The position numbers and the translations under genes were made by a program. From assembly GCF_003463065.1 (NCBI RefSeq), contig NZ_QSCM01000006.1:1-64000 (forward strand): a stretch of 64,000 bases of DNA. The letters run 5' to 3'. Position 1 is the stretch's first letter, and each line of letters starts with the position of its first letter. Below, in pieces: positions 33,914 through 41,854 of this stretch. A model generated the notes under the pieces. That model ran no database searches, was not told the origin of the DNA, and worked only from the letters and a program-made list of their open reading frames with translations. The stretch is from Blautia sp. OF03-15BH. GTDB taxonomy: Bacteria; Bacillota; Clostridia; Lachnospirales; Lachnospiraceae.

Positions 33914-35065
33914 ATGACAAGAGACAGGATTAGAAAAGGTTCTGTTTCCCTCATAGCGATTTTACTGATTGTTATCCTCATGGCCCTTCCTACGGGCTAT
34001 GAGGATGCTGCTATTTATAAGGGAACAGACAGAGTGAGAGCAAAGGTTCTTTCCACAGATGAGAGTTCTGTGATCAATAATGGTCTGATCCAGTCCGGAG
34101 AGCAGTACTGCAAGGTGAAGATCCTCGGAGGAAAGTTTAAAGGAGAGGAAACAAAAGCCGTAAATATGCTGAGCGGTTCACTGGAAGCGGATAAAATTTT
34201 CCAGGAAGGAGACATTGCACAGGTAGTGATCAGTTATAGCAACGGAGAAATTCTTTCCGTTATGATGAGTGATCACTATCGCCTGGACAAAGAACTTCTG
34301 CTTGCAGGAATTTTTGTTTTACTTCTGATCGGCTTTGCCGGAAGAACCGGTTTGCGGGCAGTGTATTCTTTTATGATTACCATTCTGGCAATCTGGAAGA
34401 TCCTGACGCCTGCATATCTGAAAGGTGCCAATCCGATCTGGTGGGGAATCGTGCTGACCGCATTTCTGACACTTCTGATCATTTTTCTGGTCTATGGATT
34501 TGACAGAAAAACACTTGCAGCATCATCCGGTGCACTTCTTGGAGTACTGGTAAGCTGTGTTATGGGCTGCATTTTCACGGATGCATTTAAAATCCATGGT
34601 GCCGTTATGGCATACTCGGAAAGCCTTCTCTATGCCGGATATCAGAGTCTGAACCTTTCGCAGATTTATATGAGCGGAATCTTCATCGGGGCCTCAGGCG
34701 CCATGATGGATCTCTCGGTAGATATTACTTCTGCAGTAAATGAAGTGATCGGAAAGAAACCGGATATTGGCTGGAAGGAAGCGGCACAATCCGGGATGAA
34801 CGTCGGAAGGGCAGCAATGGGAACGATGACAACAACGCTTCTGCTGGCTTATTCCGGAGGCTATATAGCGCTTTTAATGACGTTTATGGCACAGGGAACA
34901 CCGATAGACAATATCCTGAATTATAAATATGTAGCAGCAGAATTACTGGACACGATCGTTGGAAGCTTCGGGCTTGTGACCGTTGCACCCTTTACTGCGC
35001 TTACCAGTGCATTGTTGCTTACAAAAAGGAAAAAACGTAACAACACCACATCTTTGCAGTCATGA
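33914..35065 (+). CDS. YibE/F-family membrane protein
   Basis: A 383-residue polytopic protein. The first helix (about 10-27) is followed by an extracellular beta domain (about 35-120; RVRAKVLSTDESSVINNG). About seven helices then include SGIFIGASGAMMDLSVDITSAVNE and the GRAAMGTMTTTLLLAYSGGY block, typical of YibE/F proteins of unknown transport function. The start codon touches the phosphatase stop, so translation is probably coupled. The pairing suggests a role linked to phosphate or divalent metal handling (inference). Confidence 0.85.
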   Translation: MTRDRIRKGSVSLIAILLIVILMALPTGYEDAAIYKGTDRVRAKVLSTDESSVINNGLIQSGEQYCKVKILGGKFKGEETKAVNMLSGSLEADKIFQEGDIAQVVISYSNGEILSVMMSDHYRLDKELLLAGIFVLLLIGFAGRTGLRAVYSFMITILAIWKILTPAYLKGANPIWWGIVLTAFLTLLIIFLVYGFDRKTLAASSGALLGVLVSCVMGCIFTDAFKIHGAVMAYSESLLYAGYQSLNLSQIYMSGIFIGASGAMMDLSVDITSAVNEVIGKKPDIGWKEAAQSGMNVGRAAMGTMTTTLLLAYSGGYIALLMTFMAQGTPIDNILNYKYVAAELLDTIVGSFGLVTVAPFTALTSALLLTKRKKRNNTTSLQS

Positions 35066-35072
35066 TGACTGA

Positions 35073-35088
35073 TGTTTCACGTGAAACA
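35073..35088. promoter_or_regulatory. parS site 2
   Basis: The perfect 16-bp parS consensus is embedded in a longer perfect palindrome spanning 35069-35092, seven bases after the YibE/F stop codon. Confidence 0.88.
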
Positions 35089-35161
35089 TCAGCAAGGCGA
35101 ATGAGATGCCGAAAATACTACAAAAGAAAGAAGGAATAAAAGCAGAGTCCGCCAGAAGGAA

Positions 35162-35398
35162 ATGGCAGCGTTTGATATCCATGACCGGGTCAATTATGCA
35201 GTTACCGAATCAAAACTAAAAATAGAAAAAGACCGTTCCATGATTGCATTGAATCTTCAGATCGATGAAAGTATCTGCTCCATGTATGATTATTTTGAGA
35301 TTTTTCTTGGCCGTATGATGCTTTGCAGAAAATCAGCAGAGATTCTGGGGACGACAGTAAAGCGGACATTCGCAATCCGCTTCGCTACTTGCTCATGA
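35162..35398 (+). CDS. Short hypothetical reading frame, possibly a remnant
   Basis: A 78-codon frame in the 562-bp gap 35066-35627, with AGAAGG only two bases before the ATG. Residues 1-65 look protein-like (IHDRVNYAVTESKLKIEKDR, SICSMYDYFEIFLGRMM), while the end runs into the repeat element at 35357-35427, so a gene may have been truncated by that element. No family was recognised. It could equally be chance. Confidence 0.25.
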   Translation: MAAFDIHDRVNYAVTESKLKIEKDRSMIALNLQIDESICSMYDYFEIFLGRMMLCRKSAEILGTTVKRTFAIRFATCS

Positions 35399-35427
35399 AC
35401 GCAGTCGCTTCGCGATCTGCGTTCATG
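35357..35427. repeat. Hairpin-bearing dispersed intergenic repeat (full copy)
   Basis: The right half (35394-35427) is a near-perfect hairpin: CATGAACGCAG pairs with CTGCGTTCATG around an inner TCGC/GCGA stem. The left part contains AGCGGA/TCCGCT arms. Blocks of this element recur in inverse orientation at 5729-5756 (outer parts) and 32148-32163 (centre). Confidence 0.6.
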
Positions 35428-35627
35428 CTGACAGTCAATGGAAGAAAAGTTCTGTAAAAAGCGGACAGAGCGCAGACAACAATGGTTTATGCAGTAAAAA
35501 ATGGAAAAGGAAGATTGCGTTGTTAAAAAAAATCTGCTATTCTTTTTCTATGAACTAAGATGAGTTGTCCGGAGATATTTCTCAAAATATCTGATCCGGA
35601 ACATCCAAGATAAGGAGAAAACAGAAT

Positions 35628-36752
35628 ATGGAAAAATCAATGGTTTACTTTACCGATTTCCGTTGTCCGGTGGGTACGAGCCAGTTGGATAAACTGAAAA
35701 AACTTTGTGTTGCAGCAGGGATTAAGGATATCGATATGGATGGGAAATTCGTTGCGATCAAGATGCATTTTGGTGAGCTTGGCAACCTGGCATTTCTTCG
35801 CCCGAACTATGCAAAAGCAGTGGCAGATCTTTGTAAAGAGCAGGGCGGAATGCCGTTCCTGACGGACTGCAACACGCTGTATCCGGGAAGCAGAAAGAAT
35901 GCACTGGAGCATCTGGACTGTGCAAATATCAACGGTTTCAACACCATTTCCACAGGCTGTCAGATCATCATTGGCGATGGCTTAAGAGGGACCGATGAAG
36001 TAGAAGTTCCGGTTGTAAACGGAGAGTACTGCAAGACAGCATATATCGGTCATGCCATTATGGATGCGGATATTTTTATCAGTCTGACCCATTTTAAAGG
36101 CCATGAAGCCACCGGATTCGGCGGTGCCCTTAAGAACATTGGTATGGGCTGCGGAAGCCGTGCAGGAAAGATGCAGCAGCATGCCAGCGGAAAACCGGCC
36201 ATCCATACAGAACTCTGCCGTGGCTGCCGTCGCTGTGCAAAAGAATGCGGAAGCGATGCGATCACCTATGTGGATAAAAAAGCAGTCATTGATTATGATA
36301 AATGCAAAGGCTGTGGCCGCTGTATCGGAGCCTGCAGCTTTGATGCCGTATATAACCCCAACAGCAGCGCAAATGAGCTTCTGGACCGGAAGATGGCAGA
36401 ATATGCTCAGGCAGTCTGTCATGGCCGTCCCTGTTTCCATATTTCTCTTGTGCAGGACATCAGCCCCAATTGTGACTGTCATGGGGAAAATGATGCACCG
36501 ATCCTTCCGGATATCGGAATGTTTGCAAGCTTTGATCCGGTTGCTCTGGATCAAGCCTGTGCGGATGCCTGTCTGAAGGCGACACCGATCGCAGACAGTC
36601 AGCTGGGTGAACACCTGGCAGAGCCGGATTGGCACTGTCATCACGACCATTTCAAGGATTCCAATCCAAACATCGAATGGAAGGCGACCCTGGATCAGGC
36701 AGAAAAGATTGGTCTGGGAACCAGACAGTATGAACTGAAAAGGATCAAATAA
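35628..36752 (+). CDS. DUF362 protein with two 4Fe-4S clusters
   Basis: A 374-residue cytoplasmic iron-sulfur protein. The DUF362 domain (about 1-190; KMHFGELGNLAFLRPNY, SLTHFKGHEATGFGGALKN) is followed by two ferredoxin motifs, CRGCRRCAKEC and CKGCGRCIGAC (about residues 196-240). More DUF362-like sequence follows, with CDCHGENDAPILPDIGMFASFDPVALD. Members are redox proteins of unknown substrate, common in anaerobes. AAGGAG lies before the ATG. It has its own terminator. Confidence 0.9.
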   Translation: MEKSMVYFTDFRCPVGTSQLDKLKKLCVAAGIKDIDMDGKFVAIKMHFGELGNLAFLRPNYAKAVADLCKEQGGMPFLTDCNTLYPGSRKNALEHLDCANINGFNTISTGCQIIIGDGLRGTDEVEVPVVNGEYCKTAYIGHAIMDADIFISLTHFKGHEATGFGGALKNIGMGCGSRAGKMQQHASGKPAIHTELCRGCRRCAKECGSDAITYVDKKAVIDYDKCKGCGRCIGACSFDAVYNPNSSANELLDRKMAEYAQAVCHGRPCFHISLVQDISPNCDCHGENDAPILPDIGMFASFDPVALDQACADACLKATPIADSQLGEHLAEPDWHCHHDHFKDSNPNIEWKATLDQAEKIGLGTRQYELKRIK

Positions 36753-36840
36753 GAGGTAGAAGTGTGTGAATTGCTTTGTAAGGAAGCAGTTCACAGGTAT
36801 CAATAGGGAGCCAAAATTTTTTGCTGTAAGAGGATCAAAA

Positions 36841-36888
36841 AGAGAAAGCCCGTGAGATGTTATATATCACACTGGCTTTCTCTTTTTA
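36841..36888 (+). terminator. Terminator after the DUF362 gene
   Basis: AGAGAAAGCC (36841-36850) pairs with GGCTTTCTCT (36874-36883) with an inner GTGA/TCAC stem, followed by a T-rich tail. Confidence 0.8.
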
Positions 36889-36903
36889 TTACAGATATTA
36901 CAG

Positions 36904-36951
36904 AAAAAAGAATCCCCTGCTTCCGCAAAAAAATGCAGTAAGCAGGGGATT
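36904..36951 (-). terminator. Terminator after the MATE gene
   Basis: A perfect 12-bp stem (36911-36922 with 36940-36951) is followed on the minus strand by a T-run (complement of 36904-36909). Confidence 0.85.
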
Positions 36952-36964
36952 GTGAGGGGCTGTA

Positions 36965-38314
36965 TCACTGGAAGAGTAAGGGGCTCTTCATCATCCGGTA
37001 GTAGACCGGGATCAGAAGGGCACAGGCACCGAGCCAGGCCAGAGGACTGGCAATGCAGACCGAAGTATAACCGATAAGGCCGGAAAGGCCGATGGTGGCA
37101 AAGATACGCATGACAAGCTCGATCATACAGGCTGCGAAGGGAGCACGGCCGTTCTGCATGCTCTGGATGGCGGTACGGTAAACAGCCAGAAGGCCCAGCA
37201 GGAAATAGAAGGGTGCAACAATGGTCAGATAGGTGTCGGAATAATGATAGATCTCTGCTGTCGGATCAGAAAGAAACATTTGCACGATCGGATGGCGCAG
37301 CAGAAGGATTCCGATACACATGACGAGATTAAAGGCTTCTGTCTGGATAAGACAGGCCCGCACACCCTGACGGATCCGGTCTTTTCTGCCGGCACCGAAG
37401 TTCTGGGCCACATAGTTGGAAATAGCGGTCATCATGGCATTATTGACCAGGACGGAGAGCTGATCTGCTTTGGAGGCAGCGGTATATCCGGCCACAGCAG
37501 CCGTTCCAAGGCCATTTACCACGGCCTGCATGGCCAGCTGACCGATGCACATGACAGACATCTGAAAGCCCATGGGAAAGCCGGTCTTCAGGTGAAGAAC
37601 AGCACTTGCTTTCAGGTCATGGAAATCCTCCCGGTGAAGATGAAGGACCGGAAAGTTTTTCAGTCCTACCACAAGGCTTAAAATGGCAGAGAGAAGCTGG
37701 GAAAGGATGGTAGCCCAGGCAGCTCCGCCAACGCCCATATGAAAAGGGACAATAAAAAGCAGATCCAGAAAAATATTCAGGATGGAAGAGAAGACCAGAA
37801 AATATAAAGGCGTTTTACTGTCTCCCAGAGCCCGGAGCATGTTGGAGATCATGTTGTAAAAGACAGTCGCACCCGTGCCAAGAAGGACAATAAACATGTA
37901 GTCATAAGCTTCTCCTGAGATATCGGAGGGGATCTGCATCCAGATCAGGATCTGATGAGCCAGAAGGCAGCAGATCAGAGTGAGGAAGACTGTAAATGCA
38001 ATGCTTAAGAGCGTGGAGACGGCTACGCTTTTTCTCATGCCGACTTCATCTTTGGCACCGCAGCGTTGGCCCAGACAGATGCCGAAGCCACCGGTAAAAC
38101 CGTTGATAAAACAGAACACAAAATAGATGATGATACTGGTGGAGCCTACGGCTGCCAGGGACTGGGCTCCGAGTGTTTTTCCTACGATCATGGTATCGGC
38201 CAGGGTGTAGAAAAGCTGAAACAGATTTCCAAGGATCACAGGGATCGCAAATTTCAGCAGGGAGCGGAACGGATCTCCGACTGTCAGATCCATTTCTTTT
38301 TTTGAGCGGGACAT
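36965..38314 (-). CDS. MATE family efflux transporter
   Basis: A 449-residue 12-helix antiporter for drugs or cationic metabolites. The N-terminus LTVGDPFRSLLKFAIPVILGNLFQ and the block ADTMIVGKTLGAQSLAAVG are typical of MATE (DinF/NorM) proteins. The second-half repeat PMGFQMSVMCIGQLAMQAVVNGLG confirms the internal duplication of the fold. AGGAGG precedes the ATG on the minus strand. It is divergent from the AraC regulator gene, which may control it. Confidence 0.92.
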   Translation of the reverse strand: MSRSKKEMDLTVGDPFRSLLKFAIPVILGNLFQLFYTLADTMIVGKTLGAQSLAAVGSTSIIIYFVFCFINGFTGGFGICLGQRCGAKDEVGMRKSVAVSTLLSIAFTVFLTLICCLLAHQILIWMQIPSDISGEAYDYMFIVLLGTGATVFYNMISNMLRALGDSKTPLYFLVFSSILNIFLDLLFIVPFHMGVGGAAWATILSQLLSAILSLVVGLKNFPVLHLHREDFHDLKASAVLHLKTGFPMGFQMSVMCIGQLAMQAVVNGLGTAAVAGYTAASKADQLSVLVNNAMMTAISNYVAQNFGAGRKDRIRQGVRACLIQTEAFNLVMCIGILLLRHPIVQMFLSDPTAEIYHYSDTYLTIVAPFYFLLGLLAVYRTAIQSMQNGRAPFAACMIELVMRIFATIGLSGLIGYTSVCIASPLAWLGACALLIPVYYRMMKSPLLFQ

Positions 38315-38501
38315 AAGAACCTCCTTCTTGTATATTCCGTACGTGGAAGTTATAATAAAGTAAGCTGTTTTGCAGCGGATTTCGGTGAGCAGAAGCCATA
38401 TCGTGCAGGTACGAACGGCTTTTTTTCACCAAAGCGGATGGCTGCAAAGTGATCCGCGGCAGGACAGTTCGGCAATTCTACAAACGATGGGAGAACTGCA
38501 G

Positions 38502-39434
38502 ATGATAAAGAAAAAAATACTGGTAGATGATACAAAGCGGGAACTCTGCGCACATGGTTCAGAGACCTTTCCCATGACAGTAAATCACGATGATCTCTGG
38601 ATGTTTGAGGGAAAAAATGTCCCGATCCACTGGCATAATGAGCTTGAGATCAGTCTGCCCCGTCTGGGAAAGGCCAGATACCAGGTCTATCAGAAAAATT
38701 ATGAGGTGCATCCGGGAGAAGGTCTCCTTCTGAACAGAAATGTCCCTCATAGCTGTGATTCCACAGATGACAGCCGTACTTTGTATACAACGATCCTTGT
38801 GCGACCGGATTTTCTTTATGGAGATCTGGGAAGTGATGTGGAACGCAACTGTTTCCGACCTTTTCTGCAAAATTCTGCCCTTCCCTGTATCCTGCTTACA
38901 GGAAAAGAGGAGTGGAGCCGGGAAGCCTTGAAAAAGCTGAACCAAGTGGATACACTTTTTGAAGAGAAACCCTTCTGTTATGAACTGAGGATCAAGGGAC
39001 TGCTCTGCGAAGCCTTTGGCCTGATTTTTTCCGCACATGACACGGAGTTTCGAAATGTGGTTCCGGCCAGCCAGAGAGAACTGGAGAGGCTGGAACAGAT
39101 GCTGGATTATCTTCATGCACATTCCGAATCTGTGGTATCGTTGAAAGAGCTGGCAGATCAGGTTCATCTTTCCAGAGAGGTTTGCTGCCGTCTGTTTCGG
39201 AAAATGACAGGGAAAACCATCACGAAATATCTGGAAGAATATCGCGTGAATCAGAGCTTTTCCCTGGTTCAGAGCGGTCGGTATCCGATGACCCAGATCG
39301 CAGATATGGTAGGCTTCAGCAATGCCAGTCGTTTTGCCGGCGCTTTTCGGAAACAGTTTGGATGCAATCCCGGAGAATACAATTCTTTGAAGCAGCAGAA
39401 ACAGAAAAAGGACTTTGCCGAGTGTTTATTATAG
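38502..39434 (+). CDS. AraC family transcriptional regulator with cupin sensor
   Basis: A 310-residue regulator. The N-terminal cupin-like domain (about 25-110; VPIHWHNELEISLP, YEVHPGEGLLLNRNVPHSC) probably binds a small ligand. The C-terminal AraC double helix-turn-helix (about 205-300) contains SLKELADQVHLSREVCCRLF and MTQIADMVGFSNASRFAGAFRKQFG. ATG 38502 is preferred because GGGAGA lies seven bases upstream; longer in-frame openings have no site. It is divergent from the MATE gene, with a 187-bp shared upstream region, and lies upstream of an SGNH hydrolase. Confidence 0.85.
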   Translation: MIKKKILVDDTKRELCAHGSETFPMTVNHDDLWMFEGKNVPIHWHNELEISLPRLGKARYQVYQKNYEVHPGEGLLLNRNVPHSCDSTDDSRTLYTTILVRPDFLYGDLGSDVERNCFRPFLQNSALPCILLTGKEEWSREALKKLNQVDTLFEEKPFCYELRIKGLLCEAFGLIFSAHDTEFRNVVPASQRELERLEQMLDYLHAHSESVVSLKELADQVHLSREVCCRLFRKMTGKTITKYLEEYRVNQSFSLVQSGRYPMTQIADMVGFSNASRFAGAFRKQFGCNPGEYNSLKQQKQKKDFAECLL

Positions 39435-39611
39435 AGCGCGTTTTGAAAAATTGCGATTCGGCTCTTGTGGTTATTGATACAGATATTGACATTTATGGGA
39501 TTGTGTGAGCTGCTTTGCAGCAGAGCGATCCGCGGATATCCATTGGAGAAAAAGATCTGATGCCGCCTGTGCCTGCCGGGCGGGAGTTGTCAGGAAAGAG
39601 AGGTAAAACAG

Positions 39612-40166
39612 ATGGAAGAGAAAAGAACACTTAGAATTTTATTTATTGGAAACAGCCATACCTATTTTAATGATATGCCGGCTATGGTGGCAGAAAAAGC
39701 CAGAAAAGCAGGTTTTGACTGTGAAGTGACGATGATCGCTCATGGCGGCTGGTATCTGGAACAGCATGTACAGGAGCCGGATGTCCGCTTTAACATTCTG
39801 TACGGACATTATGATTATGTTGTACTTCAGGAATTTTCTCATCCCTTCGGTCCGGAAGAAAAGTTTTTCGGAGCGGTCCGTACGTTAAATCAATGGATCC
39901 GGGAAGCGGAAAGTAAACCGGTGATCTACATGACCTGGGCGATGAAAGAGGAAAAAGAGGTTCAGCCTCGTATGACAGCAGCCAACAAACAGATTGCGGA
40001 AGAGATTGGCGCTCTTCTGGCACCTGTGGGTGAAAACTGGTGGGCTTACCGTGAGGCTCATCCGGAGACAGAGATGTATTATGAAGATGGAGCACATGCA
40101 TCAGCGGAAGGCTCTGCTTTTGCTGCAGGTTATATCTGGAAGAGCATTGAAGAAGATCTGAAATAG
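39612..40166 (+). CDS. SGNH/GDSL-type hydrolase
   Basis: A 184-residue cytoplasmic esterase-like protein. FIGNSHTYFNDMP carries the nucleophile S15 in block I (GNSH in place of GDSL), and EDGAHASAEG carries the D159-H162 pair of block V, so the catalytic set is present. Block II Gly (HGGWYL) is also seen. The substrate is unknown; relatives deacetylate sugars. AGAGAGG precedes the ATG. A terminator follows at 40210-40240. Confidence 0.8.
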   Translation: MEEKRTLRILFIGNSHTYFNDMPAMVAEKARKAGFDCEVTMIAHGGWYLEQHVQEPDVRFNILYGHYDYVVLQEFSHPFGPEEKFFGAVRTLNQWIREAESKPVIYMTWAMKEEKEVQPRMTAANKQIAEEIGALLAPVGENWWAYREAHPETEMYYEDGAHASAEGSAFAAGYIWKSIEEDLK

Positions 40167-40209
40167 AATGGCTGGATAAAAGACATGATTTCGTACGGGA
40201 CGTTAAGAA

Positions 40210-40240
40210 AAAACAGATTTCCGTACGAAAATCTGTTTTT
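40210..40240 (+). terminator. Intrinsic terminator
   Basis: AAAACAGATTT (40210-40220) pairs with AAATCTGTTTT (40228-40238) and T continues to 40240. It lies 43 bases after the SGNH hydrolase stop. Confidence 0.75.
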
Positions 40241-40258
40241 CAGGAAGGGAGAAGAGAA

Positions 40259-40801
40259 TTGGCAGACTGGATCACAACATACGGAGGGATATATTTCTTT
40301 CCACTGGAACCGGAAGCAGATAAAATTGAGATTACAGACGTGGCACATGCCCTTTCGCTGATCTGTCGTGGAAATGGTCATGTAAAGACATTTTTTTCAG
40401 TAGGACAACATTGTATACATTGTGCATTAGAAGCGGAAGCAAGAGGATATGGAAACAGGATCGCGCTTGCCTGTCTGCTTCATGATGCCAGTGAGGCCTA
40501 TATGTCAGACGTGCCAAGGCCTTTTAAACAGCATCTTTCTGACTATATATCCCATGAAAAAACTTTATTGGACATTGTATACACGAAATATCTGGGAAGC
40601 AGACTAGACGAAAAAGAAGAGAAAAAAGTCAAAGAAATCGATGACGATATGCTCTATTATGATCTGAAAATTCTTCTGCGAGGAGTCTCCGAAGAAGCAC
40701 CTCCAATCATGAAAACGCACTTTTCTTATGAAGTACTTCCCTTTGAGGTGGTAGAAAAAAGATATCTGGAGCTGTTTGAAAGATATTACAGGGAACTTTG
40801 A
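40259..40801 (+). CDS. YfbR-like HD-domain phosphohydrolase
   Basis: A 180-residue HD hydrolase. HALSLICRGNGHVKTFFSVGQHC, ACLLHDASEAYMSDVPRPFK and a distal Asp (KEIDDDMLYYD) supply the H...HD...D metal ligands, in the arrangement of YfbR-like nucleotidases. Likely substrate: deoxynucleoside monophosphates (family inference). The start is TTG at 40259, with GGAAGGGAG upstream and no better ATG in frame. It is transcribed on its own after a terminator. Confidence 0.78.
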   Translation: MADWITTYGGIYFFPLEPEADKIEITDVAHALSLICRGNGHVKTFFSVGQHCIHCALEAEARGYGNRIALACLLHDASEAYMSDVPRPFKQHLSDYISHEKTLLDIVYTKYLGSRLDEKEEKKVKEIDDDMLYYDLKILLRGVSEEAPPIMKTHFSYEVLPFEVVEKRYLELFERYYREL

Positions 40802-40885
40802 TGGATTGACATGTATGAAGCGATGGTGCCCATGAGCAGGCAGCAAAGCGTTCAATGAAGCAGGAAGGGAGGATGAAATCGCACG

Positions 40886-41854
40886 ATGAAGAGATTGAGG
40901 AAATGGAAACTCATAGCAATAATAAGCAGTGTGCTTTGCAGTGTTCTGCCGATCGCGGGCGTTCAGAAAGCAGAAGCAGCAACACCGCGAATTGCAGGGA
41001 TCCTTTCATCAAAATCAACCTACTGGCAGGAAATACTGCGGGGAATTGAGGATGGCTGTAAGGAAGAAGGTCTTTCTTTTTTCGATATTGATATTTCTCT
41101 GCAAGATCAGGATGCAATGACATGGAATGCAAAAGACGCGTGGAATCTGGTACTGATGTCCGGAGCGGATGTGATTATTGCAGACGGAAATCTTCCCGAC
41201 GCGGAAGTAGTAGAGAAAGCGCGGGAGAAAGGAATGAAGATCATTCTGGTAGATTCGGATGCGGGAAAGGAACTGCGTGACGTCTATGTGGGAACAGATA
41301 ACAGACAGGCGGGATATCTGGCGGTAGAGACACTGGATCAGCTGTATGGGATTGACGGCGGAGCGGTTGTGCTTCAGGACAATGAGGATGTCGCTGCCGT
41401 TTCCGAGCGCTTTCATGGAATCTGTGAGGCGTTGAAGCAGAAATGGCCGGAGGTAGAGATCAAATTTACAGAGACGCCATGGTATTCCGAGCGAATGTCA
41501 AACTTTAGCCTTGAAGAATTACTTATGGAAAATTCAGATATACAGGCGATCTTTGGACTGATGGAATCGGAAACTACGCTGTATGCGCAGATTCTGAAAC
41601 AAAAGCAGCTGGAACAGAAGGTTCATCTCATTACATTCGATCGTTCTGAAAAGATGGTGGAACTTCTGGAAGAAGGGGCTGTGGATGCGATCGTGGTACA
41701 GCAGAGTTATGAGATCGGCCATAAAAGCGCAGAGATTGCCGCGTGTCTGGCAAAGGGAGAAGTACCGGAGGAAGATGCTGTTTATATAGACTGCTCTGTT
41801 ATCAGCCAGAAAGATCTTCCGCTTCCGGAGGGGGAGAAACATGCAGATGAATAA
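40886..41854 (+). CDS. Periplasmic-binding-protein-type sugar sensor
   Basis: A 322-residue exported RbsB/XylF-like type I binding protein. A signal peptide (LRKWKLIAIISSVLCSVLPI, cleavage near AEAATPR) precedes the first lobe (RIAGILSSKSTYWQEILRGIEDG) and a second lobe (LITFDRSEKMVELLEEGAVDAIVVQQ). No lipobox is present at the cleavage site and no ABC transporter follows. It overlaps the response regulator gene by 14 nt, and a LytS/YesM-type kinase follows, so it probably presents a sugar to the kinase rather than to a permease, as XylFII does for LytS in Clostridium. Confidence 0.82.
   Translation: MKRLRKWKLIAIISSVLCSVLPIAGVQKAEAATPRIAGILSSKSTYWQEILRGIEDGCKEEGLSFFDIDISLQDQDAMTWNAKDAWNLVLMSGADVIIADGNLPDAEVVEKAREKGMKIILVDSDAGKELRDVYVGTDNRQAGYLAVETLDQLYGIDGGAVVLQDNEDVAAVSERFHGICEALKQKWPEVEIKFTETPWYSERMSNFSLEELLMENSDIQAIFGLMESETTLYAQILKQKQLEQKVHLITFDRSEKMVELLEEGAVDAIVVQQSYEIGHKSAEIAACLAKGEVPEEDAVYIDCSVISQKDLPLPEGEKHADE

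Noticed and set aside
35982..36803. 273-codon minus-strand frame
   Set aside because: Antisense shadow of the DUF362 ferredoxin gene.
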